A stretch of 64,000 bases of DNA from Talpa occidentalis (GCF_014898055.3 NW_023601104.1:43216210-43280209), one strand, 5' to 3'. Shown: positions 35,581 through 45,865, numbered from the stretch's first letter. Notes: generated by a model not told the origin, from the sequence alone. Numbers and translations: made by a program.

Positions 35581-37245
35581 AAGGCTCCAGGAGTCCTCTT
35601 TTTCTCATATTTAATTTAAATTTCAGTGCTCCCACGCAGCAATTTATCATTTTAAATATCAGATAATTTAAACTAGATTAAAGAAGAGATGCTAATACAC
35701 TTTTTCAACCAGTTTCACGCTACTAAGAGGCATGGGTCACCATTTCTCATGGATGGAATAGAAGGAGCTGGGAGCTGGGAGATGCCTACCTTCCAACACT
35801 GTGCTGAATAGGGAGAAGGGACTTGGATAAAAGTTTTTGCTCCTTGTAAGCATACATACAACCCAGAGAAGAGGGAAAGTTCTATAGTGATCATTGGGTA
35901 ATGAAGTAGAAATTCAGTACAAAATACTGATGGTCACTGGGTTTCTCTTTTCCTGTGATATAAGTAAAGGAGGCAACATAACCTTTGAAATATACTTCAT
36001 TTGACTGGTAGGAAATCTCTTTTCTGTTCTTGGTTTTGTCCTTCTGATGCCCCAAGGAAGTCACTGAATTTCTCTGTGTTTCTGCTTCTCAATTGCAATG
36101 ACATGACTGCTCTCATCTTTCTGAATGAGGCATCAGATGTGATTATTTTATAGCTATATTGTTTTACTAATGATAAATGAGCCTGAGACAGACCACTTTG
36201 GTGACCCTGGTCAAGGCGTTGTCATAATGCAGAGCTGTTCCTTGAAGCAATGAAGAGACTTTCAAGTCACCCAATTGATCAATCTTGTAAAAATAATTCA
36301 GTTCAGTCAGTGGTAAGGAAAAACTGTCAAATTACTATCACATATATATGTCTCAACGTTGTTTAAACTACCATTTCAATTTCTGACTAATTTTGTTTTC
36401 ATCAAGCAAACCTTTCAGAAAATATCTCAAAACACATTTTTATAATTTTTGAATTCTTACCTCTTCCTTTTATGAATAATCAGATATTTGAGAAATTATA
36501 TATTTGCTTCTGATGCCTGATAATAGCAATTATAGAACTGTGAGTTTCTAAATTGCATCTGTTATTTAATTTGACCTCACAGAATTTTACTTTAAAAAGT
36601 TCACAAATGTAGGTGGGTGTGTGCTTTCAGAGATATGAAATTATAAAGCAGTAGGAATATGTAATAGTATTTGCTCTTAAATTGGTTCAATGTTTAACAG
36701 AAATTGCATGGACTGTGCTTTGCTCTTTTTTGTTCTTTAATCAACCACATTTTATAAATATCAAGGGAATATGCACACAAGAAAAAAGTAAGCAAAGGCC
36801 AATTACCAGTTGTTTTGAAATTAGTTATTTTCTATAGTCACTTTTTTTCTTCAATGATTGTCATTTTTCTACCTTTAACATTCTTTGAGAGATTTCCTGT
36901 TTTCTGTACTCAAACATTCTTAAGAACTATACTTGGGAAGTTGATCACATTTCCACCTAATAAGTGTGAAACATTTCTCAATCTCCCAATTTTTATTTAT
37001 GATCCATTTAATCTTGTTGGAAATGTGTCAATTTGGTAGCATAGAAATTCTTATTCCAAAAATAAAGAAATTGAAGTGTCATATTGGTTATTTCATGTGA
37101 ATCAATCTGTCTGATGACTAACTTTGGAGAGTAGCACCTGGATAAACACCCACAACTGTGACTCTAGACAATGCACTTGACTCTAGCCCCATCTCCATTT
37201 AATGGTTAAGGATAGGTGCAAAAATTCATCAGTGGTAATGCCCTT
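35581..37245. other. Unique AT-rich sequence, nothing recognised
   Basis: No gene or named repeat recognised. Confidence 0.45.
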
Positions 37246-37256
37246 ACCATGTTTTC

Positions 37257-37514
37257 ACTTATTTTAAAGATTTTTTTATTTATGCATACAAGATCTGGGG
37301 TATAGTCCAGAGGTGTGGGGGTGAGAGGATGCACCAGAGACAGAGTGGGGAAAAGAACAGGCAGATCTACTGAAATACACTGCTGAGGGGAGCAGCGGGC
37401 AAGACAGGAGAGGTCTGCTGCGCCATGTGGGTAGCTCCCTGGCAGGCTGGGGGATCGAGCTGTGGATAGCTTCATAGTGCTATGCTCAACCTCTTGCGCC
37501 ACCAGGGACGCCCC
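37257..37514 (-). mobile_element. tRNA-derived SINE, subfamily C, inverted, internal deletion
   Basis: T-rich tail complement (AAAGATTTTTTTATTTATGC) to head complement 'CTTGCGCCACCAGGGACGCC'. 'GGGGGATCGAGCTGTGGATAGC' shows that about 25 bp of the head are missing. Flanks ACCATGTTTTC (37246) and ACCATATTTCC (37515) are a probable diverged target-site duplication. Confidence 0.88.
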
Positions 37515-37525
37515 ACCATATTTCC

Positions 37526-38008
37526 ATTTTTAAAAATTGGAAACAATTTACATATCTAATAACCAAAGTCCCCTTGAATGATTTGTGATTGAATAATTTC
37601 ATGGGATAATTTTAACAGTTAGATGTAAAGTTGAAAATTCATGTTTTGTTTGCCATGGAAAGATATTCATTACACAATACTAAAATTAAAAAATCAAGTT
37701 CAAAACAGGCATAGTGTATGTTTCCATTTTTGTGAAAAATGTAAAGAGAAAACCAGAACTGTACATAGATGGCCAGTAGACCATGTGCTGGAAGGAATCC
37801 AGCTTTCCTAGAAATATGTGAAATCCTCCACCCCTCTCATTCTTCTTTGAGGTATTTACTCAAAACAGTGGGAGTCTACATTTGCAATTTGTTGAAGCTG
37901 ATACTGCAAATGGAAGTGGATGGATATCTTCCAAAAGAAGTGCTACTCATTTTCTCCATAGGCTCTATATTATCAATAATATAATATAGAGGCCCCTGAT
38001 ACCTTGGG
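37526..38008. other. Unique sequence, nothing recognised
   Basis: No features seen. Confidence 0.4.
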
Positions 38009-38092
38009 GCCTCCCTGTTATCGCAGGGATTAAGTCTCAGTGCAATCAAGCTATCTCCAGCCACTTAAACTTTGGTACCCCCTGCTTGGAAC
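38009..38092 (+). mobile_element. SINE 5' head fragment (subfamily C)
   Basis: GGGGCCTCCCTGTTATCGCA followed by 'GGATTAAGTCTCAGTGCAATCAAGC' (in part) and 'TATCTCCAGCCACTTAAACT' covers only the tRNA-like third of the SINE. Confidence 0.75.
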
Positions 38093-38350
38093 TTTCTTTC
38101 CCTTTAACCCACCTTGTAAATTAATTTTCAGCCATCCAACTCAGCTCCAGTATCATTTCTCCCAGAAGAATTGTTTGCTAGCTAAGTCTCATTCTTGTCT
38201 TGTTTTTTTCCCAGTGCCACATCTTACTCTTCCTGCCAATAGTTCTTAACAGAGTTGCCATTTAACTTATTTGTATGATTATCTTATTAATGCTGGCTTC
38301 TCCCACTAGGTTATAATTTCTATGGTGGCAAGAACCATATTCTTCATTAT
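38093..38350 (+). mobile_element. LINE-2 3'-region relic
   Basis: 'CAACTCAGCTCCAGTATCAT', 'TCCCACTAGGTTATAATTTC' and 'GGTGGCAAGAACCATATTC' follow the L2 3' consensus order. Old and diverged. Confidence 0.5.
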
Positions 38351-38747
38351 CGCTTCAGAGGGAAAGTGTGGTGAGCATTGTAGTATACCAGATGATTTTG
38401 TGTGGGTGGTTGACTATGAGAATGAATGAATTTTGGGGTGTCTGTTCCCTAACCTTGCAGGGGAGGAGTGAGCATGGAGGACCACTTTTCAGACCACCCT
38501 GGTTAAAACACATTTGTAGCCCTAAAGATTAGGGGAGCTTAACTTTTTCTGTCAATCTACTCATCACTAGCCCTGATCCCTTAAATCCTCCTCATAGAAG
38601 TCAGTTGACACAAAGTCAGGAGTGACCATCTTTTCTCTTCCCTTATATCTTCCTCCTTTTTTTTATTTATCACTTTCTCTTTACATCATTACTCATCATT
38701 GTATCTCCTTTTTCTTTGTCCTCCCTTCCCCCATATTTTAAAAATTC
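38351..38747. other. Unique sequence, nothing recognised
   Basis: C/T-rich around 38630-38740. No gene signal. Confidence 0.4.
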
Positions 38748-38890
38748 ATTCATTCAACAACCTTTTTCTGAGTGTGTACTATATAGTCAACATTGTGCTG
38801 AATGTGGGGGTATCAGAAATTAAGTCAACATGGTTTTTATCTGTCAGTTAGAGGCAGAGAAGTGTAAACCAGGAGCTGAGATGTGATGTT
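38748..38890 (+). mobile_element. Ancient interspersed repeat, 5' part
   Basis: 'ATTCATTCATTCAACAACCT', 'GAGTGTGTACTATATAGTCA' and 'GTGCTGAATGTGGGGGTATC' match the start of the family seen at 16790 and 55100. Confidence 0.5.
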
Positions 38891-40397
38891 ACTTACTTAT
38901 ACTAATTTAGAATTGTGTAGGACATTAGCACCACACAGAAAAAAATAGCGTATTTTGCATCTTTGAGGAGAGAAGATTTTAAGTCATTTTCACAGAGGAG
39001 GTTATTGAATAGGGTTTTGTCTTCTTTCTTAGCCTCATCCTAGCATAGACATTTAATGCCCCCCCTTCTTTTCCAACATTTCTTCTCTTGTTTAATAAAA
39101 TATACAGACACCAGTAATTTGTTGGACAGTAGACCATCATAAATGAACATTTCTTTGATGAACCCATACATGTGGCTTCTTATATGGGACAGTAATTGGA
39201 TAATACGAGATATGCGATTGAATGGAAAACTCAAAATGAGATTTGCCCATGGTTTATTACGAAGTGTAAGGAAAGAGCCACACATGAGCTTATAAGAGAC
39301 TCACATGTCGCCATGCATGGCCATTCTTAAAAGACTTTTAAACTGCATAATAACAACTGAGTTCTATAACCTCAACCTTTCACAAATATTCCTTCAGAAA
39401 TAAGAAGATATTTGGAGGAAGATAGCCAAAGACAAATATCTAAGTTTTCTCACTTACATTCCCACAACTAAAATACGTAACTGTTTTTCCAAAGGAGACA
39501 AGTATCTGCAAATGTCTTTCTTGGGCCTGATGTTAAATAAGAGCAAACCTGGACGCTGTGCTGATTTGAGCAAGTCACTCCGGTGGAATCACTTGGCAGA
39601 TGCACAGAGACACGCATTGCTTTGGATACAACCCACACCCATCCCTAAGTGCTATACAGGACAGCAGGGGGGTAGAGAGAACTTTCAGCAGAGAACTTGG
39701 TGTTACTCCAATAGTTATAAATGTGAATGAGTAGGAGGCTCTAAAAGTTTATGTTCAGAAGACCATCATAAATCAATATTTCTTTGGCTTTGAATATTTG
39801 TCTTGAGGAAATATATAATACAATTTATCTTTATTCATTTTTAAAGGACAAGAGAAGCAGCAATTTATAGAAGCCTAGAATATTATTTTGCTCTTGTCTA
39901 CTGCACTGGAGCTATTCAGATTCTTCTGTTTTCATAGTCCAGTAATTCTTGGAGGAGAGCCAAGAGAACCTGGGATAATGACAACACTACATTTGTTTTG
40001 AAGATGGAAATGGAAATTATGTGATCAAAATTGAGCTGTAGGAGTACAATTCATCATGAGAGAGATGCAGGGGTACAGGGGCCCCTTAATAAAGATGACC
40101 TTAGTAAGCATTTAATGATTTAATTCAAAAAGCCAATCTTGAAATAAAATTTCAGATAACAATGGTGGTGGATAGGTTGTGCATTTGTGCCATTTAAAGT
40201 CAGTTTTATAGATTTAAGTTTTGGTTGTGTTATGAGTTATTATCTGTTTATCCTGTTCTACCCTCCCCCCAGTATTGTATTGTCCACATTGGCATAGCCA
40301 AGATCCATTAGGATGTATTTTTACAAATATGTAGACTGATATTTGTGATCTTTATATAATGAAGGACAAGGGAAAAGTCATAAGACTATTTCCCTGG
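38891..40397. other. Unique sequence, nothing recognised
   Basis: The direct near-repeat GACCATCATAAATGAACATTTCTTTG (in parts at 39132 and 39760) was noticed: about 22 of 26 bases shared. No gene signal. Confidence 0.4.
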
Positions 40398-40562
40398 ATT
40401 TTAGGGAACCTAAATTCTAGGTCCAGTTCCACCCTAATAAGCTCTGTGACCTTGGGTAAGTCACCTAATTTTACTAATCTTCAGTTTTCTCATCTATGAA
40501 ATGAAGTTGGACCATATGATTTTGAAAGTACCTTCCATCTCTAAAATTATATTGTACTGTCA
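40398..40562 (+). mobile_element. MIR, sense
   Basis: Well-preserved core: 'AGCTCTGTGACCTTGGGTAA', 'GTCACCTAATTTTACTAATC', 'CAGTTTTCTCATCTATGAAA'. Confidence 0.82.
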
Positions 40563-41299
40563 ACCCTCATTTTTACTAATTTGGAGGAGCAATGAGTTGT
40601 TGCTATGACACAGTAGATTAGCCCTCACTATTTCTAGTTGGCATGGGAAGTGACAGAAACTGGGCTAAGAGGATGGGATACAGCTCAGGGAGTAGCAAGT
40701 GGGTACAGGCTGATAGTTCTGCCTGTTCTGGGTGCCTTTCTCTTGTGCATTAGCCGCCCCCCCCCACCCCCCACTGCTCACACATTCTTGACTTTTCCTA
40801 AAGATGAGCTTTAACCTTGAACTCTAGTGTTTCAGTCTCTATAATCACATATTGATGCCTTGGGACTAATGCTTGTAGCCTAAAGACCCTTCTCAAATAT
40901 ATACAAAGACCAGCATTTAATTGGAAGTGTGAGTTTTTTATTTAACTGTGACTTATTTATGTCACATTGGAGAGCTCTTGTAGAATAAAAGTCTGTGCCC
41001 TGGACATTTGACTGTCTAGGGAAGTTTCTGGTACTACATCTAGAGAAATGTTTTCAAATGTGTAAAATAAGTCATATAGGATTACAAAAAAAAAACAAAA
41101 ACAGTTAAGTGAAATATAGTTCCGTTCATTGAAACCATGATAAATTCCATTTTCCAGCTGGATTTTAAACTTCCTGAGAATAAGGTTTATGTCTTGGGTT
41201 CCTTGATGTATCCTAGGAGGTGACTGATAAAGTGAGTGGTTAGACAGGCAGGTCTTTAAATGCATCACATTCTTGTCTTTTTTTTTTTTTTTAAAGAGT
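40563..41299. other. Unique sequence with a C-rich tract
   Basis: CCGCCCCCCCCCACCCCCC at about 40755-40773. Otherwise nothing recognised. Confidence 0.4.
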
Positions 41300-41425
41300 C
41301 CGTCTTCCCATCAAAATGAAAACTCCTTGGGGATAAGGGCTGAGGCTCATCTATAATTGTCTCCAGGTTTCACATGGTGCATCACACAGAGTTGGTGCTC
41401 CAATAATATCTACTCAGTGACTGCA
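41300..41425 (+). mobile_element. LINE-2 3' end relic
   Basis: 'AAAACTCCTTGGGGATAAGG', '...ATAATTGTCTCCAGG', 'GGTGCATCACACAGAGTTGG' and 'TGCTCCAATAATATCTACTC' give the typical L2 3' end. Confidence 0.6.
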
Positions 41426-41556
41426 TGGATGAGCTAGCCTTGTACATTTTCCACTCTCTTCTTGCAACTTATTGCCAATGATGCTATTCTCTGGAGGTAC
41501 AGGTTGGCCTGAGTCTTGAAGAAGTGAAGGGGAGAGCCAGTTTTAGATGTCAACTT

Positions 41557-41911
41557 TGAAAGGTCGATGCAGGGGCCAGGAATGAGGAAGCCCACATAGA
41601 AAAAGACAAGATGGCCCTGACACCAGGACCACTGATGCCATCAAACGGAAACTGAAGCCATAAACAAGAGAAAACAACTCAGCTCCACCCAAAACAATTT
41701 TGTTCTGCCTAAACCTGTTTCCCCCCTGCCAACACAGTTTTCCTGCCTAACCTCTCCTCACCCTATAAAAGGGACATCTCTCCTGACAACGGGCACGGCT
41801 TCACGGACCCCCACCTTGGGTCCTTGAGGTCCGCCTGGGGTGCAATAAATTTTCCCTTCCTTTGAGAAATTTAGCCTGGCTCTCCTTTTCTTTACCACGC
41901 TGAACCTTTCA
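41557..41911 (+). mobile_element. Solo LTR of an endogenous retrovirus, family A
   Basis: A 355-bp LTR with 8-bp terminal inverted repeat TGAAAGGT...ACCTTTCA and a perfect 5-bp target-site duplication AACTT (41552-41556 and 41912-41916). Promoter-type TATAAAA at 41764-41770 and polyadenylation signal AATAAA at 41844-41849 are in the right order and spacing. No internal retroviral sequence follows, so it is a solo LTR left by recombination between the two LTRs of a provirus. A second copy lies at 45416-45768. Confidence 0.93.
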
Positions 41912-41963
41912 AACTTAACATTAAATTGGCAGACTCAGCAGATTGCCCTACCTGGTGTGGGCA

Positions 41964-42553
41964 TGTAACAGGGTGGTCCCCAGGAAAGGGGGAGGTTCCC
42001 TGCCCCACCCAAGGGAGGGTGGAGCTGAGCAGGAGGAGGAGAAGCTGAAGAAGGGACTGAGGAAGGAAGCAGGATGGATCCAGGAGACCTGGAGGAGGCG
42101 CGTGGAGCCTAGAGACACGTGAAGAAACTGCGCTTGTCTTTTGGTCGTGGACTGGGTGACACAGATGTGGGTGAGACCTGTGGGGAGGTGACAATGGCAG
42201 CTTTTATCTTGATGTTGATTTTGCTCTTTTCCTTCCGTGCTTGTCCAGTTGTTTGTGACCCTTTTCTGTGGGTCCCCACTGGAAGATGCTTTAGACTTGT
42301 AGCAGGCTTTGGGGCCTTGCTCTGGGCCAATCCCATTTGGATGGACTTTTACCCACAAGGGGACGGGTAACTTTGGGTGCTTGATTTAGAAACTAGATTC
42401 TTTGCCTTACCTGTATTGTTTCCTAGTTTTATTAAAGTTCCTTCCCATTAAAGTCTCATATGTTTTGTGTTGATGCGGCGGATGGCAGAACCCATTTAGA
42501 ATGGGCAGGTTTGCGGGGCTTGGGCTGCCCCTCTCCCTGTCCTATAACAGACA
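41964..42553 (+). mobile_element. Solo LTR of an endogenous retrovirus, family B
   Basis: About 590 bp, starting TGTAACAGGGTGG and ending '...CTATAACAGACA'. GGCA at 41960-41963 and 42554-42557 is the 4-bp target-site duplication, and removing the element restores the interrupted older repeat. ATTAAA at 42431-42436 and 42447-42452 could serve as polyadenylation signals. No clear TATA box seen. It carries an 83-codon open frame at 42119-42370. Roughly 95% identical by eye to the inverted copy at 43108-43694, whose end lacks the extra GACA. Confidence 0.9.
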
Positions 42554-43107
42554 GGCATCATGCCATCCAGTGAGGGCCTGGCTAGAACAAAAGAATGAAA
42601 CGCTAAGGAAGGAGGAATTCATTCCCTTTTTTTTCTTGCCTCACTGACTGGGCTGGGACAATGTCTGTCATCCTTTCCAGCCCTTAGACTAGGATTTACA
42701 GCCCTGGCTCCTCCATTTCTCAGGCCTTTGGACTAGGACTGAGTCACTCCCTGGGTCTTCAGCTGCAGACAGAAAATCATGAGATTTCTCAGTCTCCACA
42801 ATTGCATGAACAAATCCCTCATAGTCATTTATTCTTGTCCTCTCTCCCTTTCTCATGTTTTCTCTCTCCCTCCCTCCCACCTTCCCTTCTGCCTCCTTCA
42901 CCCCCACCCCCCATCTCAGTCCCCACCAGGCTGGCCCCTCCATCCAAGCCCATCTAGTCAGGACATGCTATCTGTGAGCACTGTGGGTGATGTCTGTGAC
43001 CCAGAGGAGGGCCTAGCCCAGTGGGGGAGGGTGGGGCTTCCCAAGAAGGCATACAGGACAGCGAGAACCCTCAGGGTATGCTGTGATCAGGATGTGCTGG
43101 GTCACAT
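42554..43107. other. Spacer between the inverted family-B LTRs
   Basis: Holds the rest of the old repeat to about 42840, a CT-rich tract (42842-42930), and GC-richer unlabelled sequence to 43107. Confidence 0.5.
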
Positions 43108-43694
43108 TGTTATAGGACAGGGAGAGGGTCAGCCCAAACCCTGCAAACCTGCCTATTCTACATGGGTTCTGCCATCCGCCGCATCAACACAAAACATAGG
43201 AGACTTTAATGGGAAGGATCTTTAATAAAAACTAGGAAACAATACAGGTAAGGCAAAGAGTCTAGTTTCTAAATGAAGCACCCAAAGTTACCCATCCCCT
43301 CGTGGGTAAAAGTCCATCCATATGGGATCGGCCCAGAACAAGGCCCCAAAGTCTACCACAAGTCTAAAACATCTTCCAGTGGGGACCCACAGAAAAGGGT
43401 CACAAACAACTGGACAAGCCTGGAAGGAAAAGAGCAAAATCAACATCAAGATAAAAGCTGCCATTGTCACCTCCCCACAGGTCTCACCCACATCTGTGTC
43501 ACCCAGTCCACGACCAAAAGACAAGCGCAGTTTCTTTACGTGTTTCTAGGCTCCATGCGTCTCCTCCAGGTCTCCTGGCTCCATCCTGCTTCCTTCCTCA
43601 GTCTCTTCTTCAGCTTCTCCTCTTCCTGCTCAGCTCCACCCTCCCTTGGGTGGGGCAGGGAACCTCCCCCTTTCCTGGGGACCACCCTGTTACA
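43108..43694 (-). mobile_element. Solo LTR, family B, inverted
   Basis: A 587-bp LTR read on the minus strand (TGTAACAGGG...CCTATAACA), with a perfect 4-bp target-site duplication ACAT at 43104-43107 and 43695-43698. A 4-bp duplication is usual for gammaretrovirus-like elements. It matches the family-B LTR at 41964 along its length. The 231-codon plus-strand open frame across it (43273-43968) is antisense and runs into unique DNA, so I treat it as chance. Confidence 0.95.
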
Positions 43695-43935
43695 ACATCA
43701 GGTATGGGGGATAATAAGTGACTGTCCAGATAAGAGGACAAAGGGGTACTGGGAGGGTCAGGGAGGGGCTGGGCTGGGCTGGGCTGCCCTGATCCTCAGG
43801 CATGGCTCTGAGGTCAGCAGAATCAGGCCTGACACTCCACAGCTGAGACCTCTCTTCCTGCAAGCACGATCTGGATCTCGTGTCTCTGGGATGTCAGGCA
43901 TCCTCAGAGGCAGCATGGAGTCCTGGAATGGGAAT

Positions 43936-43954
43936 CACCTGGGTGCCCCAGGTG
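43936..43954. repeat. Inverted repeat CACCTGGG / CCCAGGTG
   Basis: 8-bp perfect arms with a 3-nt loop (TGC). Each arm contains an E-box core (CACCTG / CAGGTG). Confidence 0.9.
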
Positions 43955-43971
43955 CTGGCGGCTCCTAATCC

Positions 43972-43993
43972 CAGACTCCTTATAAGGAGTCTG
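43972..43993. repeat. 22-bp perfect palindrome
   Basis: Half-site CAGACTCCTTA followed directly by its reverse complement, no spacer, centred on TTATAA. It starts 18 bp after the E-box hairpin. Confidence 0.97.
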
Positions 43994-44340
43994 TTTACGC
44001 CCCAATCAAATTGTAGTCACCGCTTCCCCTGATGCCCAGGTCGGAGTCACCGTGCACTGGCTTCTAGTCCCAGGGACCGGCAAGGAGTTGGGGACCCAGC
44101 GCTGGCCCAAGGCTGTGTGTGGCAGGACTCACTGAAGCGGTTAAGGGTGAGTGAACTGCGAATGTGCCGGCAGGCGCTCCAAGTGTTGCCCTGCTGGTGG
44201 GCGAAGGGGCAGGGGTGTCGCTGCGAATTTAGGATGAGGTCCCCCCCGAGCCCTAGTCCGACCTCTGCAGAGGTTGTTCCACTGCATGTCCTCATCCTCA
44301 GGGCCATTTGTTCCTCCTAGTGGCAGTAGGAGGGATGTTC

Positions 44341-45410
44341 ACCAAGCACCAAGCAACACGAATGTGTGCTGGGGTGGGGTGGAGGGGCATATCTATTGAA
44401 GTACATTCTGTTTATGTTTAACACAGAACCCTGACTGTGCAGTCTGGGTAGTGCAGCCGAATAAGTAATAGACACTAAGAACAGAAAACTCAAGATTTCA
44501 CCCAGTCTCTGCTGTTAACAAGCCAGAGACCTAAAAAACATCCACTGTTTTCTCATGTGTACTGTTTGAGGTCATCTAAGATTCTAAATTCAAATTTTTT
44601 GCACTTATGTGAAGGTCCAATGATTATCAGTAGAACAAGCTTGCCGCCTAAAATGAAAATGGTTTTTCGGTATAAGTATAGTTTCTCAAAAAATATGGTA
44701 AACTCAGCTTTTGATAAGAGGGTCTAAAAGTTTTCCTGTAATGGTTAATACGCAAAGGGTGTTGATAATTTTATGCCAACGTGGTGGCTCAACAATGTTT
44801 ACCTCCCTGGAAGATGAATGGTTTGTGTTCCTTGCTGGGGTTAGGGCAATTAGTGGCACAGGACAGCTGCAGCTAATACTCTCTCTTCCTTGAAGCTTGG
44901 GCTATCTCTGGGTCAAACTGACTGTGTTTTGCTTTTCAAATGAAACTAGGGAATAAAAAAAAGTCTATATTGTATTTTTGAAAAAAATACACTTAGGGAG
45001 AATAAATATTGTAAAAGGAATGCTCGTTAGTCAATCTGATATCAACTTTTTTCTTAAATGCTTATTTCTGTCTGCATGTACTTGCCTTCTGATTTCTGCT
45101 GTGTTTTAAATTTCCTCATAGTAGAATGACACCCCTTGAACTGACTGATGCACATTACGATGCTGAGTATTTCAATATGTATTGTTTGATTAGGACCAGT
45201 GTTTCCTTTCATCAGAAAGACACTGACAAAGCTTACTAATTAATTTTTGTAGAGCTTTTTGATGATCATCAGCGGTGAAAGGGGCGTTTAATTAGGATTG
45301 TAAGTCTTAAAGAGGTAGCAAAAACTTTTGAGTTGATTTATTTGGGCTGTTAACTTTACAGAATTCTAGAATTTAAAGGCTCTTAAATGATAGTATCATC
45401 CAAACTTGAT
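44341..45410. other. Unique sequence, nothing recognised
   Basis: AT-rich after 44580. No gene or repeat recognised. Confidence 0.4.
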
Positions 45411-45415
45411 GGTAT

Positions 45416-45768
45416 TGAAAGTGTTGGTGCGGTAAAGAAAAGGAAAGCCAGGCTAAGTTTCTCACAGGCAAGAAATGTATTGCGCTCATGGTTGAGATTC
45501 GCTGACCCCTGTGGGCGTTGGAGAATTTGCACCAGTTGGGGCATAAGGGCGAGCTTTTATAGGGCAGGGTCTAGCCTTGGAGGAAGGTGGAGAATGTGGA
45601 GTCTAAGTTGCTTTTCAAAGAAGTTTTTTTCTCTCAGAACTCTTGTTCTTTCAAAGCTACTTATCAGGGCCCATGCAAACAAGGCAGAGTTGGCTCCCAG
45701 GATGCAGGTGGCAGCATTTTCAAGCTCCCCCTCCTCTACCCCATCTCTGCCCCGGCCTCAACCTTACA
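45416..45768 (-). mobile_element. Solo LTR, family A, inverted
   Basis: A 353-bp minus-strand copy of the family at 41557, with 5-bp target-site duplication GGTAT at 45411-45415 and 45769-45773. The complement of the TATA region (CTTTTATAGGG, 45554-45564) is kept. The polyadenylation signal is changed: TGTATT at 45476-45481 reads AATACA on the element strand, where the sister copy has AATAAA. The plus-strand 161-codon open frame at 45387-45872 is antisense to it. Confidence 0.92.
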
Positions 45769-45865
45769 GGTATAATTCAACTTTCACACTTGATAATGTC
45801 CATAAACTCTCTTTAGTTATTCAATCATTTATTTGTTCACTCATTCATGGCTTGATAAAGGGGGC

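Larger units (their letters stand above)
41540..42840 (+). mobile_element. Ancient interspersed repeat, interrupted by two solo LTRs
   Basis: The old repeat is in three pieces: 41540-41556 ('TTTTAGATGTCAACTT'), 41912-41963 ('TAACATTAAATTGGCAGACT', 'CAGATTGCCCTACC', 'GTGTGGGCA') and 42554-42840 ('GGCATCATGCCATCCAGTGA', 'GGGCCTGGCTAGAACAAAAG', 'CTGCAGACAGAAAATCATGA', 'CACAATTGCATGAACAAATC'). The pieces read as one consensus once the LTRs are taken out. Same family as 33095-33460. A CT-rich tract follows at about 42842-42930. Confidence 0.75.
43699..44340. other. GC-rich unique stretch with palindromes
   Basis: Higher GC and CpG than the surroundings, with a GGGCT x4 tract at about 43767-43786, an E-box-bearing hairpin (43936-43954), a 22-bp palindrome (43972-43993) and a CCAAT motif near 44001. 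Could be a regulatory region or part of an unrecognised repeat. Nothing shows function. Confidence 0.5.

Noticed and set aside
43273..43968. 231-codon plus-strand open frame, the longest in the window
   Set aside because: Its first 420 bp are antisense to the family-B solo LTR and the rest is unique DNA. The mirror copy at 41964 carries the same antisense openness (41948-42358). No domain is recognisable.
41557..45768. Inverted segmental duplication explaining the mirrored LTRs
   Set aside because: Each LTR has a different target-site duplication and the unique flanks do not look alike, so independent integrations fit better.
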